Assembly (NCBI GenBank): GCA_013141115.1
Contig: JABFRP010000002.1
Coordinates: forward strand, 2,530,647-2,594,646
Source of the DNA: Ferruginibacter sp.
Lineage (GTDB): Bacteria; Bacteroidota; Bacteroidia; Chitinophagales; Chitinophagaceae
Direction: 5' to 3'
DNA: 64,000 bases
Part shown: positions 17,289-24,783 of the stretch, piece after piece
How the letters are laid out: the number at the start of each line of letters is the position of its first letter
How positions within the stretch are numbered: position 1 is the first letter of the stretch
Made by a program: the position numbers and the translations under genes
The notes under the pieces: model-generated
What the model saw: only the letters and a program-made list of their open reading frames with translations
What the model was told of the DNA's origin: nothing
The model's database searches: none

Positions 17289-18326
17289 ATGCAGCTTTCC
17301 TGTCCCATGCCCAAATTCGATTTTGATGTGATCACGCTGGGCCATGGCAGCGGTGGATTATTAACGCATCGCTTATTACAAACTGGTGTGTTTGATGTTT
17401 TTAAAAATGATTTACTGGATCAGCAGCATGATGGTGCAAGTTTTGAATTGCATGGGCAAGTGGCATTTAGTACTGATAGTTATGTTATCTCTCCCATCTT
17501 TTTTCCCGGCGGCAATATTGGCGACCTTGCAGTAAATGGCACAGTGAATGATTTGGCCATGTGTGGTGCCGAAGCAAAATATTTATCGCTGGCATTTATT
17601 ATAGAAGAAGGGTTTACCATGGAAGAATTTTGGAAAGTACTGGTTAGTATTAAAGAAGCTGCCAATAAAGCCAATATTAAAATTGTAACCGGCGATACCA
17701 AAGTAGTGGAAAAAGGTAAAGGCGATAAAATATTTATCAATACTTCGGGCATTGGCATCATTCATCCCAAAGCAAAAATTCACCACAACAATATTGAAGC
17801 CGGTGATAGTATAATTGTAAGTGGTAATATTGCCACACATGGCATTGCCATCATGAGCTTGCGCAAAGGGCTGGAGTTTGAAACCAGTATCGAAAGTGAT
17901 ACCACTAACCTCAATCATACCATTATCGATCTTATTGAAAAATTTGGCAACAACATAAAATTTCTTCGTGATCCCACACGGGGCGGTGTAGCCTCTGTAC
18001 TTAACGAAATTGCCGAACTTACCCAACTCGGTTTTGCTATCGATCAAAAATTAATTCCTGTTGATGAGCAGGTGGATGGCGCCTGCGAAATGCTAGGCCT
18101 CGATCCTTTGTATGTGGCTAACGAAGGTTTGTTTATGGCCGTGGTAAAAAATGATATTGCTAATGATTTTTTATCTGCATTACAACAACAGCCCTGCGGC
18201 ACTAATGCAGCCATCATTGGTACCGTTACCAGCGATCATCCCGGAAAAGTAATTTTAAAAAGCCGTATTGGCGGCAAGCGGGTGGTTAATTATTTAACAG
18301 GTGAGCAGCTGCCGAGGATTTGCTGA
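17289..18326 (+). CDS. hypE: Carbamoyl-dehydratase HypE
   Basis: A PurM-like ATP-dependent enzyme that dehydrates the carbamoyl group placed on its C-terminal cysteine to form cyanide ligands. The protein ends in PRIC, the invariant carrier tail. The N-terminal motif is LGHGSGGLLTH, and the core contains DPTRGGVASVLNE. The start may be 17289 or the in-frame ATG 18 bases later (MPKFDFD). HypF, its carbamoyl donor partner, is not found in this window. Confidence 0.95.
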   Translation: MQLSCPMPKFDFDVITLGHGSGGLLTHRLLQTGVFDVFKNDLLDQQHDGASFELHGQVAFSTDSYVISPIFFPGGNIGDLAVNGTVNDLAMCGAEAKYLSLAFIIEEGFTMEEFWKVLVSIKEAANKANIKIVTGDTKVVEKGKGDKIFINTSGIGIIHPKAKIHHNNIEAGDSIIVSGNIATHGIAIMSLRKGLEFETSIESDTTNLNHTIIDLIEKFGNNIKFLRDPTRGGVASVLNEIAELTQLGFAIDQKLIPVDEQVDGACEMLGLDPLYVANEGLFMAVVKNDIANDFLSALQQQPCGTNAAIIGTVTSDHPGKVILKSRIGGKRVVNYLTGEQLPRIC

Positions 18327-18535
18327 AATGTTTTTTATTTTTTGTGAGCCAAGCTTTAGATTTTCTATTAAACTTCATTGGCGTCGTCCCGATACATTGG
18401 GATACTGTATATCATTAGTGAACTTTTATTGTAGCGGAGAATATGGTTGTACAAAATAATGGTAACAACGGTTTTTGGATGACAAGTTCTGTATATTTAT
18501 ATAATAGAGGTAGTATTTAACACACATCATTTACT

Positions 18536-19171
18536 ATGAAAGCAGTTTTAATAGCAACTATTTTTATTTTCATTTCCTGTATTTTATTTTCACAAGTTTT
18601 GGAGACAAACCCTGAGAATATAATTATTGAATACAAGGACGGTAAAAAGACGATCAGGAATAAGTACGACTTCAAGAAAAATAGTCCTGATTCATTTCAT
18701 TATTATTACCGGTCTGATTTTGAAAGAGAATTTACTATAAAGAATGACTCCGGGTATATCTGTACAAATATCATAGGAAAATGGAAATTTGCTGATGCAA
18801 TCAGAACTAATAATGAAAAGGAAAAATATTCTGAACCCAGGTATTACAATTTTAATGTTGACCGCTCCTTTGTTTCAATCATCTCTAAAGATACTATATA
18901 TGGTAAGTGGAGCTATTCAAACGATTTAAAAGGAACAATACGGGTTGATTATCAAAAGCCCAAACCAACGGGCATTCCTACGGAAGTAAAAAAGTATATG
19001 AATCCAGAAATTTTAAAGCAACTTGAAAATATTATGAGCGAAACTTTCACTTTAAATGATATTGCCAATGAAACATTGACCTTTTTTACAATTAACCCAA
19101 CTGAAAGAAAGAATTTCAATGACGAGTTGCATTTGCGAATTATTAAGATTATATACAACAAAATCCAATAA
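18536..19171 (+). CDS. Hypothetical secreted protein
   Basis: A 211-residue protein with an N-terminal signal peptide (LIATIFIFISCILFSQ), which may also be a lipoprotein signal around ISC. The rest is polar and lysine-rich, with no motif that I recognise. Middle residues contain short beta-rich segments (IIGKWKF, GKWSYSND) that recall lipocalin-like or META-type stress proteins, but this is weak. The codon use is more AT-rich than that of its neighbours. It stands alone after hypE. Confidence 0.55.
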   Translation: MKAVLIATIFIFISCILFSQVLETNPENIIIEYKDGKKTIRNKYDFKKNSPDSFHYYYRSDFEREFTIKNDSGYICTNIIGKWKFADAIRTNNEKEKYSEPRYYNFNVDRSFVSIISKDTIYGKWSYSNDLKGTIRVDYQKPKPTGIPTEVKKYMNPEILKQLENIMSETFTLNDIANETLTFFTINPTERKNFNDELHLRIIKIIYNKIQ

Positions 19172-19224
19172 AAATTATTTACCGGTAACCGAATATTTAT
19201 TGATACCAAAGAGGCTCTTCGCCC

Positions 19225-19246
19225 CGGTTTGTGTCTTCACAAACCG
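19225..19246. repeat. Perfect hairpin in intergenic DNA
   Basis: CGGTTTGTG, loop TCTT, then CACAAACCG. It is not followed by a T run, so a terminator is unlikely. The flanks (GAGGCTCTTCGCCCC and AAGCCTTCGCTATAA) look like non-coding repeat DNA, possibly a degraded dispersed element. Confidence 0.45.
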
Positions 19247-19398
19247 TTCTCTAAAGCCTTCGCTATAATCTTACTTAGTTGTTTATATTATTATACTACA
19301 AGCAAGTTCATTCTGCCAGTTGAAAAGTTGTTTTATCCCAAACCACCATTCATAAACTCATAAAAAAAAGGTACACTTGCATACCAATAAGTTTGTTT

Positions 19399-20016
19399 AT
19401 GAAAAGCATTAAAGAATACCTGCATTATTTACCACAAGAGTTTATTACCGAGCTGGAAGCATTTGGCATTGTAAAAAGCATTGCGGCCAATACCGAAATT
19501 TTAAGAGAAGGGCAATATGTAAAGTTAATACCGCTTGTATTGCAGGGCAGTATAAAAGTATTTACCCGCCACGAAGAAAAGGAATTGCTGCTGTACTATA
19601 TTGAGAATGGAGAAAGTTGTATCATGTCTTTTACGGCAGGATTAAAAAATAACCCCAGTAAAGTATTTGCCATTACCGAAGAAGATACCTTGCTGGTTTT
19701 ATTACCGGCAGACAAAATGAACCATTGGGTAAAAACATTTCCATCAGTGAACGACCTGTTTTATAATTTATACGATCAGCGCTATGCCTCGTTGTTAGAT
19801 ACCATCAATCACCTGCTGTATAACCGGCTGGATCAGCGCCTGTACAAATACCTGGAAGAACAAAGCCGGCAAAAAGGAAGTAGAATACTCGACATCCGCC
19901 ACAAACAAATTGCTGCCGAACTGGGCACTGTAAGGGAAGTAATAAGCCGTGTAATGAAAAAGCTGGAACAGGAAGGGAAAGTAAAGCAATTGCCCAACGC
20001 CATAGAAATTTTATAG
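19399..20016 (+). CDS. Crp/Fnr-family transcriptional regulator
   Basis: About 205 residues, starting MKSIKEYLHYLPQEF. Residues 20-115 form a cyclic-nucleotide-binding-like beta-roll (LREGQYVKLIPLVLQGSIKV). The C-terminal winged helix has the recognition helix TVREVISRVMKKLE. Its E-x-x-S-R arrangement is the one Fnr uses to read TTGAT half-sites. The Fnr-type four-cysteine Fe-S motif is absent; the only cysteine is in GESCIMSF. It is the only Crp/Fnr gene visible and sits beside a RTRAC-N4-GTYAY palindrome, so it is the best candidate for reading the many such sites here. The signal sensed is unknown. Confidence 0.9.
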   Translation: MKSIKEYLHYLPQEFITELEAFGIVKSIAANTEILREGQYVKLIPLVLQGSIKVFTRHEEKELLLYYIENGESCIMSFTAGLKNNPSKVFAITEEDTLLVLLPADKMNHWVKTFPSVNDLFYNLYDQRYASLLDTINHLLYNRLDQRLYKYLEEQSRQKGSRILDIRHKQIAAELGTVREVISRVMKKLEQEGKVKQLPNAIEIL

Positions 20017-20020
20017 GCTG

Positions 20021-20064
20021 GTAACTCAAGTCACCGGAATGCCCGGCAGGCGGGAGTAATTTTA
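20021..20064 (+). promoter_or_regulatory. Crp/Fnr-type promoter for the small ORF and DUF2892 gene
   Basis: GTAACtcaaGTCAC (20021-20034) lies 5 bases after the crp-like gene. TAATTTTA begins at 20057, 29.5 nt from its centre. Transcription should start near 20070, ahead of the 31-residue ORF at 20090. Confidence 0.7.
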
Positions 20065-20089
20065 CATTATAACAATTAACCACATTGCC

Positions 20090-20185
20090 ATGCAACAAAA
20101 GCTACTGAAATTATTATTAGTGTGTTTGCTTTGTGTGGGTTTGGTTACCCTAATTGTATATACTATTAAATTATTCAACAACTAA
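20090..20185 (+). CDS. 31-residue single-span membrane peptide
   Basis: This small ORF is absent from the supplied track. It encodes MQQKLLKLLL, then a hydrophobic helix (VCLLCVGLVTLIVYTI), then KLFNN. Two cysteines sit inside the helix. A well-formed regulated promoter precedes it and the DUF2892 gene starts 9 bases after its stop, which argues that it is translated. Size and topology recall the tiny accessory subunits of membrane complexes, but no family can be named. Confidence 0.5.
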   Translation: MQQKLLKLLLVCLLCVGLVTLIVYTIKLFNN

Positions 20186-20194
20186 AAACATTTT

Positions 20195-20404
20195 ATGAAA
20201 AAGAACATGGGCTCTGCCGACAAAATCATTCGCATCGTTTTAGCCGCAATTATGGCAGTACTGTATTTTACCAATGTTGTTACCGGTACATTTGGTATAG
20301 TATTACTGGTATTGGCTGCTGTATTTGTATTAACCAGTTTAATAAGTTTTTGTCCGTTATATGCTATTGTGGGGTTAAACACCTGCCCGGTTAAAAAAAG
20401 TTAA
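20195..20404 (+). CDS. DUF2892 (YgaP-type) membrane protein
   Basis: A 69-residue protein with two membrane helices (IIRIVLAAIMAVLYF and FGIVLLVLAAVFVLTSLI) and a conserved CPLYAIVGLNTCPVK end. DUF2892 is the membrane segment found fused to rhodanese in YgaP and is often encoded beside sulfur-transfer genes. Here an ArsR/rhodanese operon follows. The two cysteines near the cytoplasmic or periplasmic face may handle sulfur, but this is inferred. Confidence 0.85.
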   Translation: MKKNMGSADKIIRIVLAAIMAVLYFTNVVTGTFGIVLLVLAAVFVLTSLISFCPLYAIVGLNTCPVKKS

Positions 20405-20425
20405 TACTGCCCTGTATAAAAATTT

Positions 20426-20457
20426 AATGCAGCCTCCAAATTGTTGGAGGTTGCATT
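20426..20457. terminator. Rho-independent terminator
   Basis: AATGCAgCCTCCAA, loop ATTG, then TTGGAGGtTGCATT followed by a T run. It ends the DUF2892 transcript before the next regulated promoter. Confidence 0.88.
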
Positions 20458-20465
20458 TTTTTGCG

Positions 20466-20531
20466 ATGACGAGTATCATTGTTTTGTGTAACAAAAGTCA
20501 CGCTGGGCTAATTGCATTCATCGTTCATTTG
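20466..20531 (+). promoter_or_regulatory. Double Crp/Fnr-type site ahead of the ArsR operon
   Basis: ATGACgagtATCAT (20466-20479) and GTAACaaaaGTCAC (20488-20501) have centres 22 bp apart. TTCATTTG at 20524 starts 29.5 nt from the centre of the second site. Transcription would start near 20537, so the ORF-track start at 20512 cannot be used from this promoter and the ATG at 20551 is preferred. Confidence 0.7.
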
Positions 20532-20550
20532 CGATGAACAAAATGCAGTT

Positions 20551-20871
20551 ATGCAACGCACCAATACAGAGGTTAATTATACAGTAAAGGAAGAAGTGCT
20601 GGCAAAATATGCCAAAGCTTTATCGCACCCGGTGCGGATAAGAATACTTAACTTTTTAGAAAGCCAGGCCTGCTGCTTTACAGGAGAATTAACGGAAGAA
20701 ATACCCATGGCACAATCCACTATTTCGCAACACCTGAAAGAATTGAAAGATGCCGGGTTGATACAGGGCGATGTGATGCTGCCAAGAGTAAAATATTGCA
20801 TCAATCAAAAAGCATGGGCCGAAGCCCGGAAAATATTTATCAGTTTTTTTGAAGAAAGAAAAATACTATAA
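20551..20871 (+). CDS. ArsR/SmtB-family regulator
   Basis: A 106-residue winged-helix repressor starting MQRTNTEVNYTVKEE. The DNA-binding part reads AKALSHPVRIRILNFL, then AQSTISQHLKELKDAGLI. A cysteine pair in SQACCFTGEL is placed where ArsR proteins carry metalloid or thiol sensors. It heads an operon of thioredoxin-like, rhodanese, permease and ArsF/ArsG-like genes. The effector could be arsenite, another thiol-reactive compound or persulfide. Confidence 0.85.
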   Translation: MQRTNTEVNYTVKEEVLAKYAKALSHPVRIRILNFLESQACCFTGELTEEIPMAQSTISQHLKELKDAGLIQGDVMLPRVKYCINQKAWAEARKIFISFFEERKIL

Positions 20872-20872
20872 C

Positions 20873-21109
20873 ATGAAAGATATAAAAGTATTAGGCCCTG
20901 GTTGCCCCAAATGCAAAACCATGTACAATAATGTGCTGCAAGCAATGCAACAAACCGGTATTGAAGCAACAGTACAAAAGATAGAAGATATAGAAGTAAT
21001 GATGCAATACAATGTGCTTACCACTCCGGTGCTGATGGTTGACGGTGTGGCAAAAATAAAAGGCCGTGTAGCCGATGTAAATGAAATAAAACAATTATTA
21101 ACCACTTAA
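20873..21109 (+). CDS. Thioredoxin-like redox-active disulfide protein
   Basis: A 78-residue protein starting MKDIKVLGPGCPKCKTMYNN. The CPKC active site sits at the thioredoxin-fold position, and TTPVLMVDG gives the cis-proline loop. It belongs to the small redox-active disulfide protein 2 type that is commonly paired with permease genes of the kind at 21595. The start lies one base after the ArsR stop, so translation is probably coupled. Confidence 0.87.
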   Translation: MKDIKVLGPGCPKCKTMYNNVLQAMQQTGIEATVQKIEDIEVMMQYNVLTTPVLMVDGVAKIKGRVADVNEIKQLLTT

Positions 21110-21117
21110 TATTTAAA

Positions 21118-21561
21118 ATGGAAACTCAACAAATTTTTGTAAATCAAATATGCCCAACCAGTACACAGGCCTGGATAAAAAAAGGAGCAATACTGGTGGA
21201 TATAAGAGAAACGGATGAAGTAAATGAACTGCAATTTAATGTGCCTTTGCTGCAGCATATTCCGCTATCTGAATTTGAGGAAAGATATACTGAATTACCG
21301 ATGGATAAGGAACTGGTAATAGTTTGCCAGGATGGTACAAGAAGTTTGCGTGCAACAGCTTTTTTAATTCATAAAGGATATGATGCGCAAAAAGTAGTGA
21401 ACATGAAACATGGTATGATACGTTGGGTGCAAAAGGGTTTTGCCACTTTTGGTGATACTTCTTTAATAGCGGTTAGTGAAAATAGTGGTTGTTGTGGAGG
21501 CGGCAAAAAACATACACAAGATCATGAACACAATCATGGTTCATGTTGTGGCGGGCATTAA
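21118..21561 (+). CDS. Rhodanese-like protein with Cys/His-rich tail
   Basis: A 147-residue cytoplasmic protein. Residues 15-115 form one rhodanese domain (ILVDIRETDEVNELQ), with the active-site loop VCQDGTRSLRAT. The C-terminus is an unusual metal-binding-like tail (CCGGGKKHTQDHEHNHGSCC then GGH) with four cysteines and five histidines. The tail could bind zinc, copper or arsenite, or act as a sulfur acceptor. It lies inside the ArsR operon. Confidence 0.85.
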   Translation: METQQIFVNQICPTSTQAWIKKGAILVDIRETDEVNELQFNVPLLQHIPLSEFEERYTELPMDKELVIVCQDGTRSLRATAFLIHKGYDAQKVVNMKHGMIRWVQKGFATFGDTSLIAVSENSGCCGGGKKHTQDHEHNHGSCCGGH

Positions 21562-21594
21562 TTTTTTGTGAAGAAAAGAGTATAAAAATTTAAA

Positions 21595-22572
21595 ATGTTC
21601 AACTGGCTTCAATCATTTGCCGATTGGCTCATCTATTCGGTATTTGGCATAGCTGCCCACAGTAAATTGGGCGATGCACTTAATTTTTTTGTGTACGATA
21701 CCATCAAGATCTTCATCCTGCTGATGGCAGTTACCTTTTTAATGGGCATTATCAACTCCTATTTCCCCATTGATAAAGTACGATATTTTTTAACCAAACG
21801 TAAATGGTATGGCCTCGATTATTTTGTGGCATCTTTTTTTGGCACTATAACCCCATTCTGTTCCTGTTCCTCGGTGCCTTTATTTATTGGCTTTGTAAAA
21901 GGTGGCATTCCCCTTGGTGTAACACTGGCTTTTTTAATTTCTTCGCCACTGGTGGATGCGGTTACTGTGGCCATTTTTTTTGGCATGTTCGGTTTTAAAA
22001 CTACCATTATTTATGTGGTAAGCGGCATTGTTTTATCTATGATAGCGGGGTATATTTTGGGTAAAATGAAATTGGAATCGCTACTTACAGATTGGGTAAA
22101 ACAATTATTAAAAAATAAACCTGTCAACGATGATTTGCCCGACGGTACTTCATTAAAATTTGTGCAACGGGTGCCGGCTATAATTAAAGAAGCATTGGGA
22201 ATCGTTAAAGGAGTATCTCTTTATATTTTAGCAGGTATTGCCATCGGTGGTTTAATGCATGGTTTTATTCCCACTGGATTTTTTGAGGCATACATCAGTA
22301 AAAGCAATCCATTTGCAGTGCCTGTTGCGGTAATTATTGGCGTGCCAATGTATAGTAATACGGCGGGCATTTTGCCCATCATGCAGGTATTGGTGGAAAA
22401 GGGCATTCCGCTGGGTACAGTAATTGCTTTTTCGATGGCAGTGGTGGGTTTATCCATTCCAGAAGGCCTGCTGCTTAAAAAAGTAATGACCACTAAAATG
22501 CTGCTGATTTTTTTTGCAGTGGTAGCACTTTGTATAGTCATCTCTGGGTATTTATTCAATCTCATCTTTTAA
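21595..22572 (+). CDS. DUF318-type permease (ArsP-like)
   Basis: A 325-residue membrane protein with about eight to ten helices. The signature CSCSSVPLFIGF and SSPLVDAVTV mark the predicted permease family that includes ArsP and SO_0444 exporters of arsenicals. The pair of cysteines next to a membrane helix is the expected substrate site. It is in an operon with ArsR, thioredoxin-like and ArsF/ArsG-like genes, which supports efflux of a thiophilic toxic compound. Confidence 0.88.
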   Translation: MFNWLQSFADWLIYSVFGIAAHSKLGDALNFFVYDTIKIFILLMAVTFLMGIINSYFPIDKVRYFLTKRKWYGLDYFVASFFGTITPFCSCSSVPLFIGFVKGGIPLGVTLAFLISSPLVDAVTVAIFFGMFGFKTTIIYVVSGIVLSMIAGYILGKMKLESLLTDWVKQLLKNKPVNDDLPDGTSLKFVQRVPAIIKEALGIVKGVSLYILAGIAIGGLMHGFIPTGFFEAYISKSNPFAVPVAVIIGVPMYSNTAGILPIMQVLVEKGIPLGTVIAFSMAVVGLSIPEGLLLKKVMTTKMLLIFFAVVALCIVISGYLFNLIF

Positions 22573-22582
22573 AATAAATAGT

Positions 22583-22963
22583 ATGAAAAGATTCTTTATT
22601 AGTGGCCTGACTCTATTTTTCTTTTTGTTATCGCAGATAAGCAGTAATGCACAAACAAAAATAGAAGTGATTCAGTTTCACTCTGAACATCGCTGTGTAA
22701 CCTGCGTGAAAATTGAAAAATTAACAAGGGCAACCTTAACTAAAAATTATCCTGCTATTGCTTTTAGTTTGGTAAATGTGGATGATAAAAAGAATGCAAA
22801 AAAGGCGGAACAGTTTGAAGCAAGTGGTACAGCTTTGTTCTTATACGATCCTAAAACCGGAAAGAAAAAAGACCTGACTGAATTTGCTTTTTTAAAGGCA
22901 GGAAATGAAATAGCTTTTGACGCAGAGCTGAAAAAATATATTGCTGATTTTATAAAAGGTTAA
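22583..22963 (+). CDS. ArsF-like thioredoxin-fold periplasmic protein
   Basis: A 126-residue exported protein with a signal peptide ending SSNAQ. The fold contains EHRCVTCVKIEK, a CxxC in thioredoxin position. It matches the family annotated as nitrophenyl compound nitroreductase subunit ArsF, a label that is inherited and may not describe the function. The partner ArsG-like membrane protein starts one base after its stop, and the two probably pass electrons across the membrane as DsbD does. Confidence 0.8.
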   Translation: MKRFFISGLTLFFFLLSQISSNAQTKIEVIQFHSEHRCVTCVKIEKLTRATLTKNYPAIAFSLVNVDDKKNAKKAEQFEASGTALFLYDPKTGKKKDLTEFAFLKAGNEIAFDAELKKYIADFIKG

Positions 22964-22964
22964 T

Positions 22965-23675
22965 ATGGACTGGCTAACCAATCTTGCACAAAACCGGGAA
23001 ATTCCTTTACTGGCAGCATTTGCGTTGGGTTTGTTAACAGCCATTAGCCCTTGTCCGCTGGCAACAAATATTACAGCAACAGCTTACATTGCTAAAACAA
23101 TTACCAGTAAAAAGAAAGTGTTGTTAAGCGGCTTGTTATATACTTTTGGCCGAATGTTTTCTTATACTGCATTAGGCGCCTTAATTTATTTTGGTGCCAG
23201 TAAATTCCAGGTAGCAAAATTATTTCAGGGTAATGGCGAAAAATTTATTGGCCCGGTAATGATCATCATTGGATTGATCATGCTGGATATTATAAAACTT
23301 AATTTTTTATTTAAAGGAAATCTTACAGAAAAATTATCGGAGCAATTTAAAGATAAAGGGATGCTGGGCTCTTTTTTACTGGGACTGGTATTTGCATTGG
23401 CTTTTTGCCCTTACAGCGGCGCATTATTTTTTGCCATGCTTATACCAATGACCTTATCTGCTGCCGAAGGATTGGCATTGCCGGTGGTATTTGCTGTTGG
23501 CACAGGTTTGCCGGTAATTCTTTTTTCATTTGTTATTGCATTCAGCCTGCAAAAGTTGGGTATGTATTTCAGGGTTATTCAAAAAGTAGAAAAGGTAATG
23601 CGGATAATTGCAGGGGTTACTTTTTTATTAACCGGTTTGTATTATATCAATATTTATCTTAAGGTTATTACTTAA
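22965..23675 (+). CDS. ArsG / CcdA-like membrane electron or efflux transporter
   Basis: A 236-residue protein with six or more helices, of the DsbD/CcdA transmembrane family. Conserved motifs are AISPCPLATNITATAY and FALAFCPYSGALFFA, each with a membrane-embedded cysteine next to proline. The DsbD-type family moves reducing equivalents across the membrane; the ArsG name refers to proposed arsenical efflux. It is coupled to the ArsF-like gene. Confidence 0.83.
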   Translation: MDWLTNLAQNREIPLLAAFALGLLTAISPCPLATNITATAYIAKTITSKKKVLLSGLLYTFGRMFSYTALGALIYFGASKFQVAKLFQGNGEKFIGPVMIIIGLIMLDIIKLNFLFKGNLTEKLSEQFKDKGMLGSFLLGLVFALAFCPYSGALFFAMLIPMTLSAAEGLALPVVFAVGTGLPVILFSFVIAFSLQKLGMYFRVIQKVEKVMRIIAGVTFLLTGLYYINIYLKVIT

Positions 23676-23744
23676 TCAATATCTTTAGTAACAAATTATA
23701 TTTCGGAAAGAGAAGATAATCTGACTATTTTCTTAAAGTATACT

Positions 23745-23788
23745 GTAACATTTGTAACCAATCCTTATTTTTACTAACAGCATCTTTG
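23745..23788 (+). promoter_or_regulatory. Crp/Fnr-type promoter for TauE/SafE gene
   Basis: GTAACatttGTAAC (23745-23758) with CATCTTTG starting at 23781, 29.5 nt from its centre. Transcription would start near 23794, about 16 bases before the TauE start codon. Confidence 0.66.
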
Positions 23789-23809
23789 CAACTACTTTAG
23801 CAGAAACTT

Positions 23810-24616
23810 ATGGAAATAATAGGTTATTTACTGGCAGCGTTGGTAGGTATTTCGTTAGGCTTAATTGGCGGTGGCGGTTCTATATTAACGGTTCCTATTT
23901 TAGTATATGCCATGGGTGTAAATCCTGTACTGGCTACTTCTTATTCATTATTTATTGTGGGTACTACTTCGCTTGTGGGAGCATTTAATAATTACCGCAA
24001 AGGATTGGTGAGCATTAAAACGGCATTGCTTTTTGGATTATCCTCAATTACCACAGTATTTATAACCAGAAAAATAATAATGCCAGAGATACCATCTGTG
24101 CTTATCAGTACTAAAAATTTTCATCTTACCCAATCCATGGCAACAATGATTTTATTTGCCGTATTAATGCTTTTTGCATCAATAGCCATGATTAGAGAGA
24201 AGGATGATGCTACAGAAACAAGCGATGATGCAGCGCAAAAAGATACGCCTGTTACAAAGCTTTTGCTCTATGGTGTTTTAATAGGTCTGGCAACGGGTTT
24301 CTTAGGCGCAGGCGGTGGATTTTTATTAATTCCTGCATTGGTACTTATTCTTAAAATGCCCATGAAAAAAGCAATTGGTACTTCTTTATTAATTATAGCA
24401 CTCAACTCCCTCATTGGCTTTACCGGGGATATTGGTCATTTCAACATCGACTGGAAATTTTTAACCATCATCACCCTTATTGCAGTAACAGGAATATTTA
24501 TCGGCGGATTTTTAGCAAAAAAAATTGAAGGCGAAAAATTAAAAAAAGCATTTGGCTGGTTTGTACTGGTAATGGGTATTTACATACTGGTAACAGAAAT
24601 CGCATCAATTATTTAA
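23810..24616 (+). CDS. TauE/SafE-family sulfite or sulfur-anion exporter
   Basis: A 268-residue membrane permease with eight predicted helices in two repeats. Each repeat starts with the glycine-rich motif of the family: GLIGGGGSILTVPIL and GFLGAGGGFLLIPAL. Members export sulfite, sulfoacetate or similar anions. It stands between the ArsR operon and a persulfide-dioxygenase-like gene that would produce sulfite, so export of sulfite made from sulfane sulfur is a reasonable role. Confidence 0.87.
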   Translation: MEIIGYLLAALVGISLGLIGGGGSILTVPILVYAMGVNPVLATSYSLFIVGTTSLVGAFNNYRKGLVSIKTALLFGLSSITTVFITRKIIMPEIPSVLISTKNFHLTQSMATMILFAVLMLFASIAMIREKDDATETSDDAAQKDTPVTKLLLYGVLIGLATGFLGAGGGFLLIPALVLILKMPMKKAIGTSLLIIALNSLIGFTGDIGHFNIDWKFLTIITLIAVTGIFIGGFLAKKIEGEKLKKAFGWFVLVMGIYILVTEIASII

Positions 24617-24713
24617 TTTACCAGTTTATTAATTTTCACTTAGCGAAAAAAAATGTAAGGGAGCTTATCCCGGTAATTTGGTGGCGATTAACAGTTAGTA
24701 AGTATTTATAAAT

Positions 24714-24757
24714 GCAACAAATGTTACCAAACTGGTTAAAAAATGTAAGCATATTTG
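24714..24757 (+). promoter_or_regulatory. Crp/Fnr-type promoter for MBL-rhodanese 2
   Basis: GCAACaaatGTTAC (24714-24727) with CATATTTG at 24750, again 29.5 nt from its centre. Both elements deviate by one base from consensus. The start codon lies 27 bases after the -7 element. Confidence 0.6.
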
Positions 24758-24783
24758 TGTAACAAAAATTTAAAACAGAAACT

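Noticed and set aside
19172-19392. Possible mobile element or attachment site around the hairpin
   Set aside because: Only one hairpin and no second copy, integrase or target duplication in the window.
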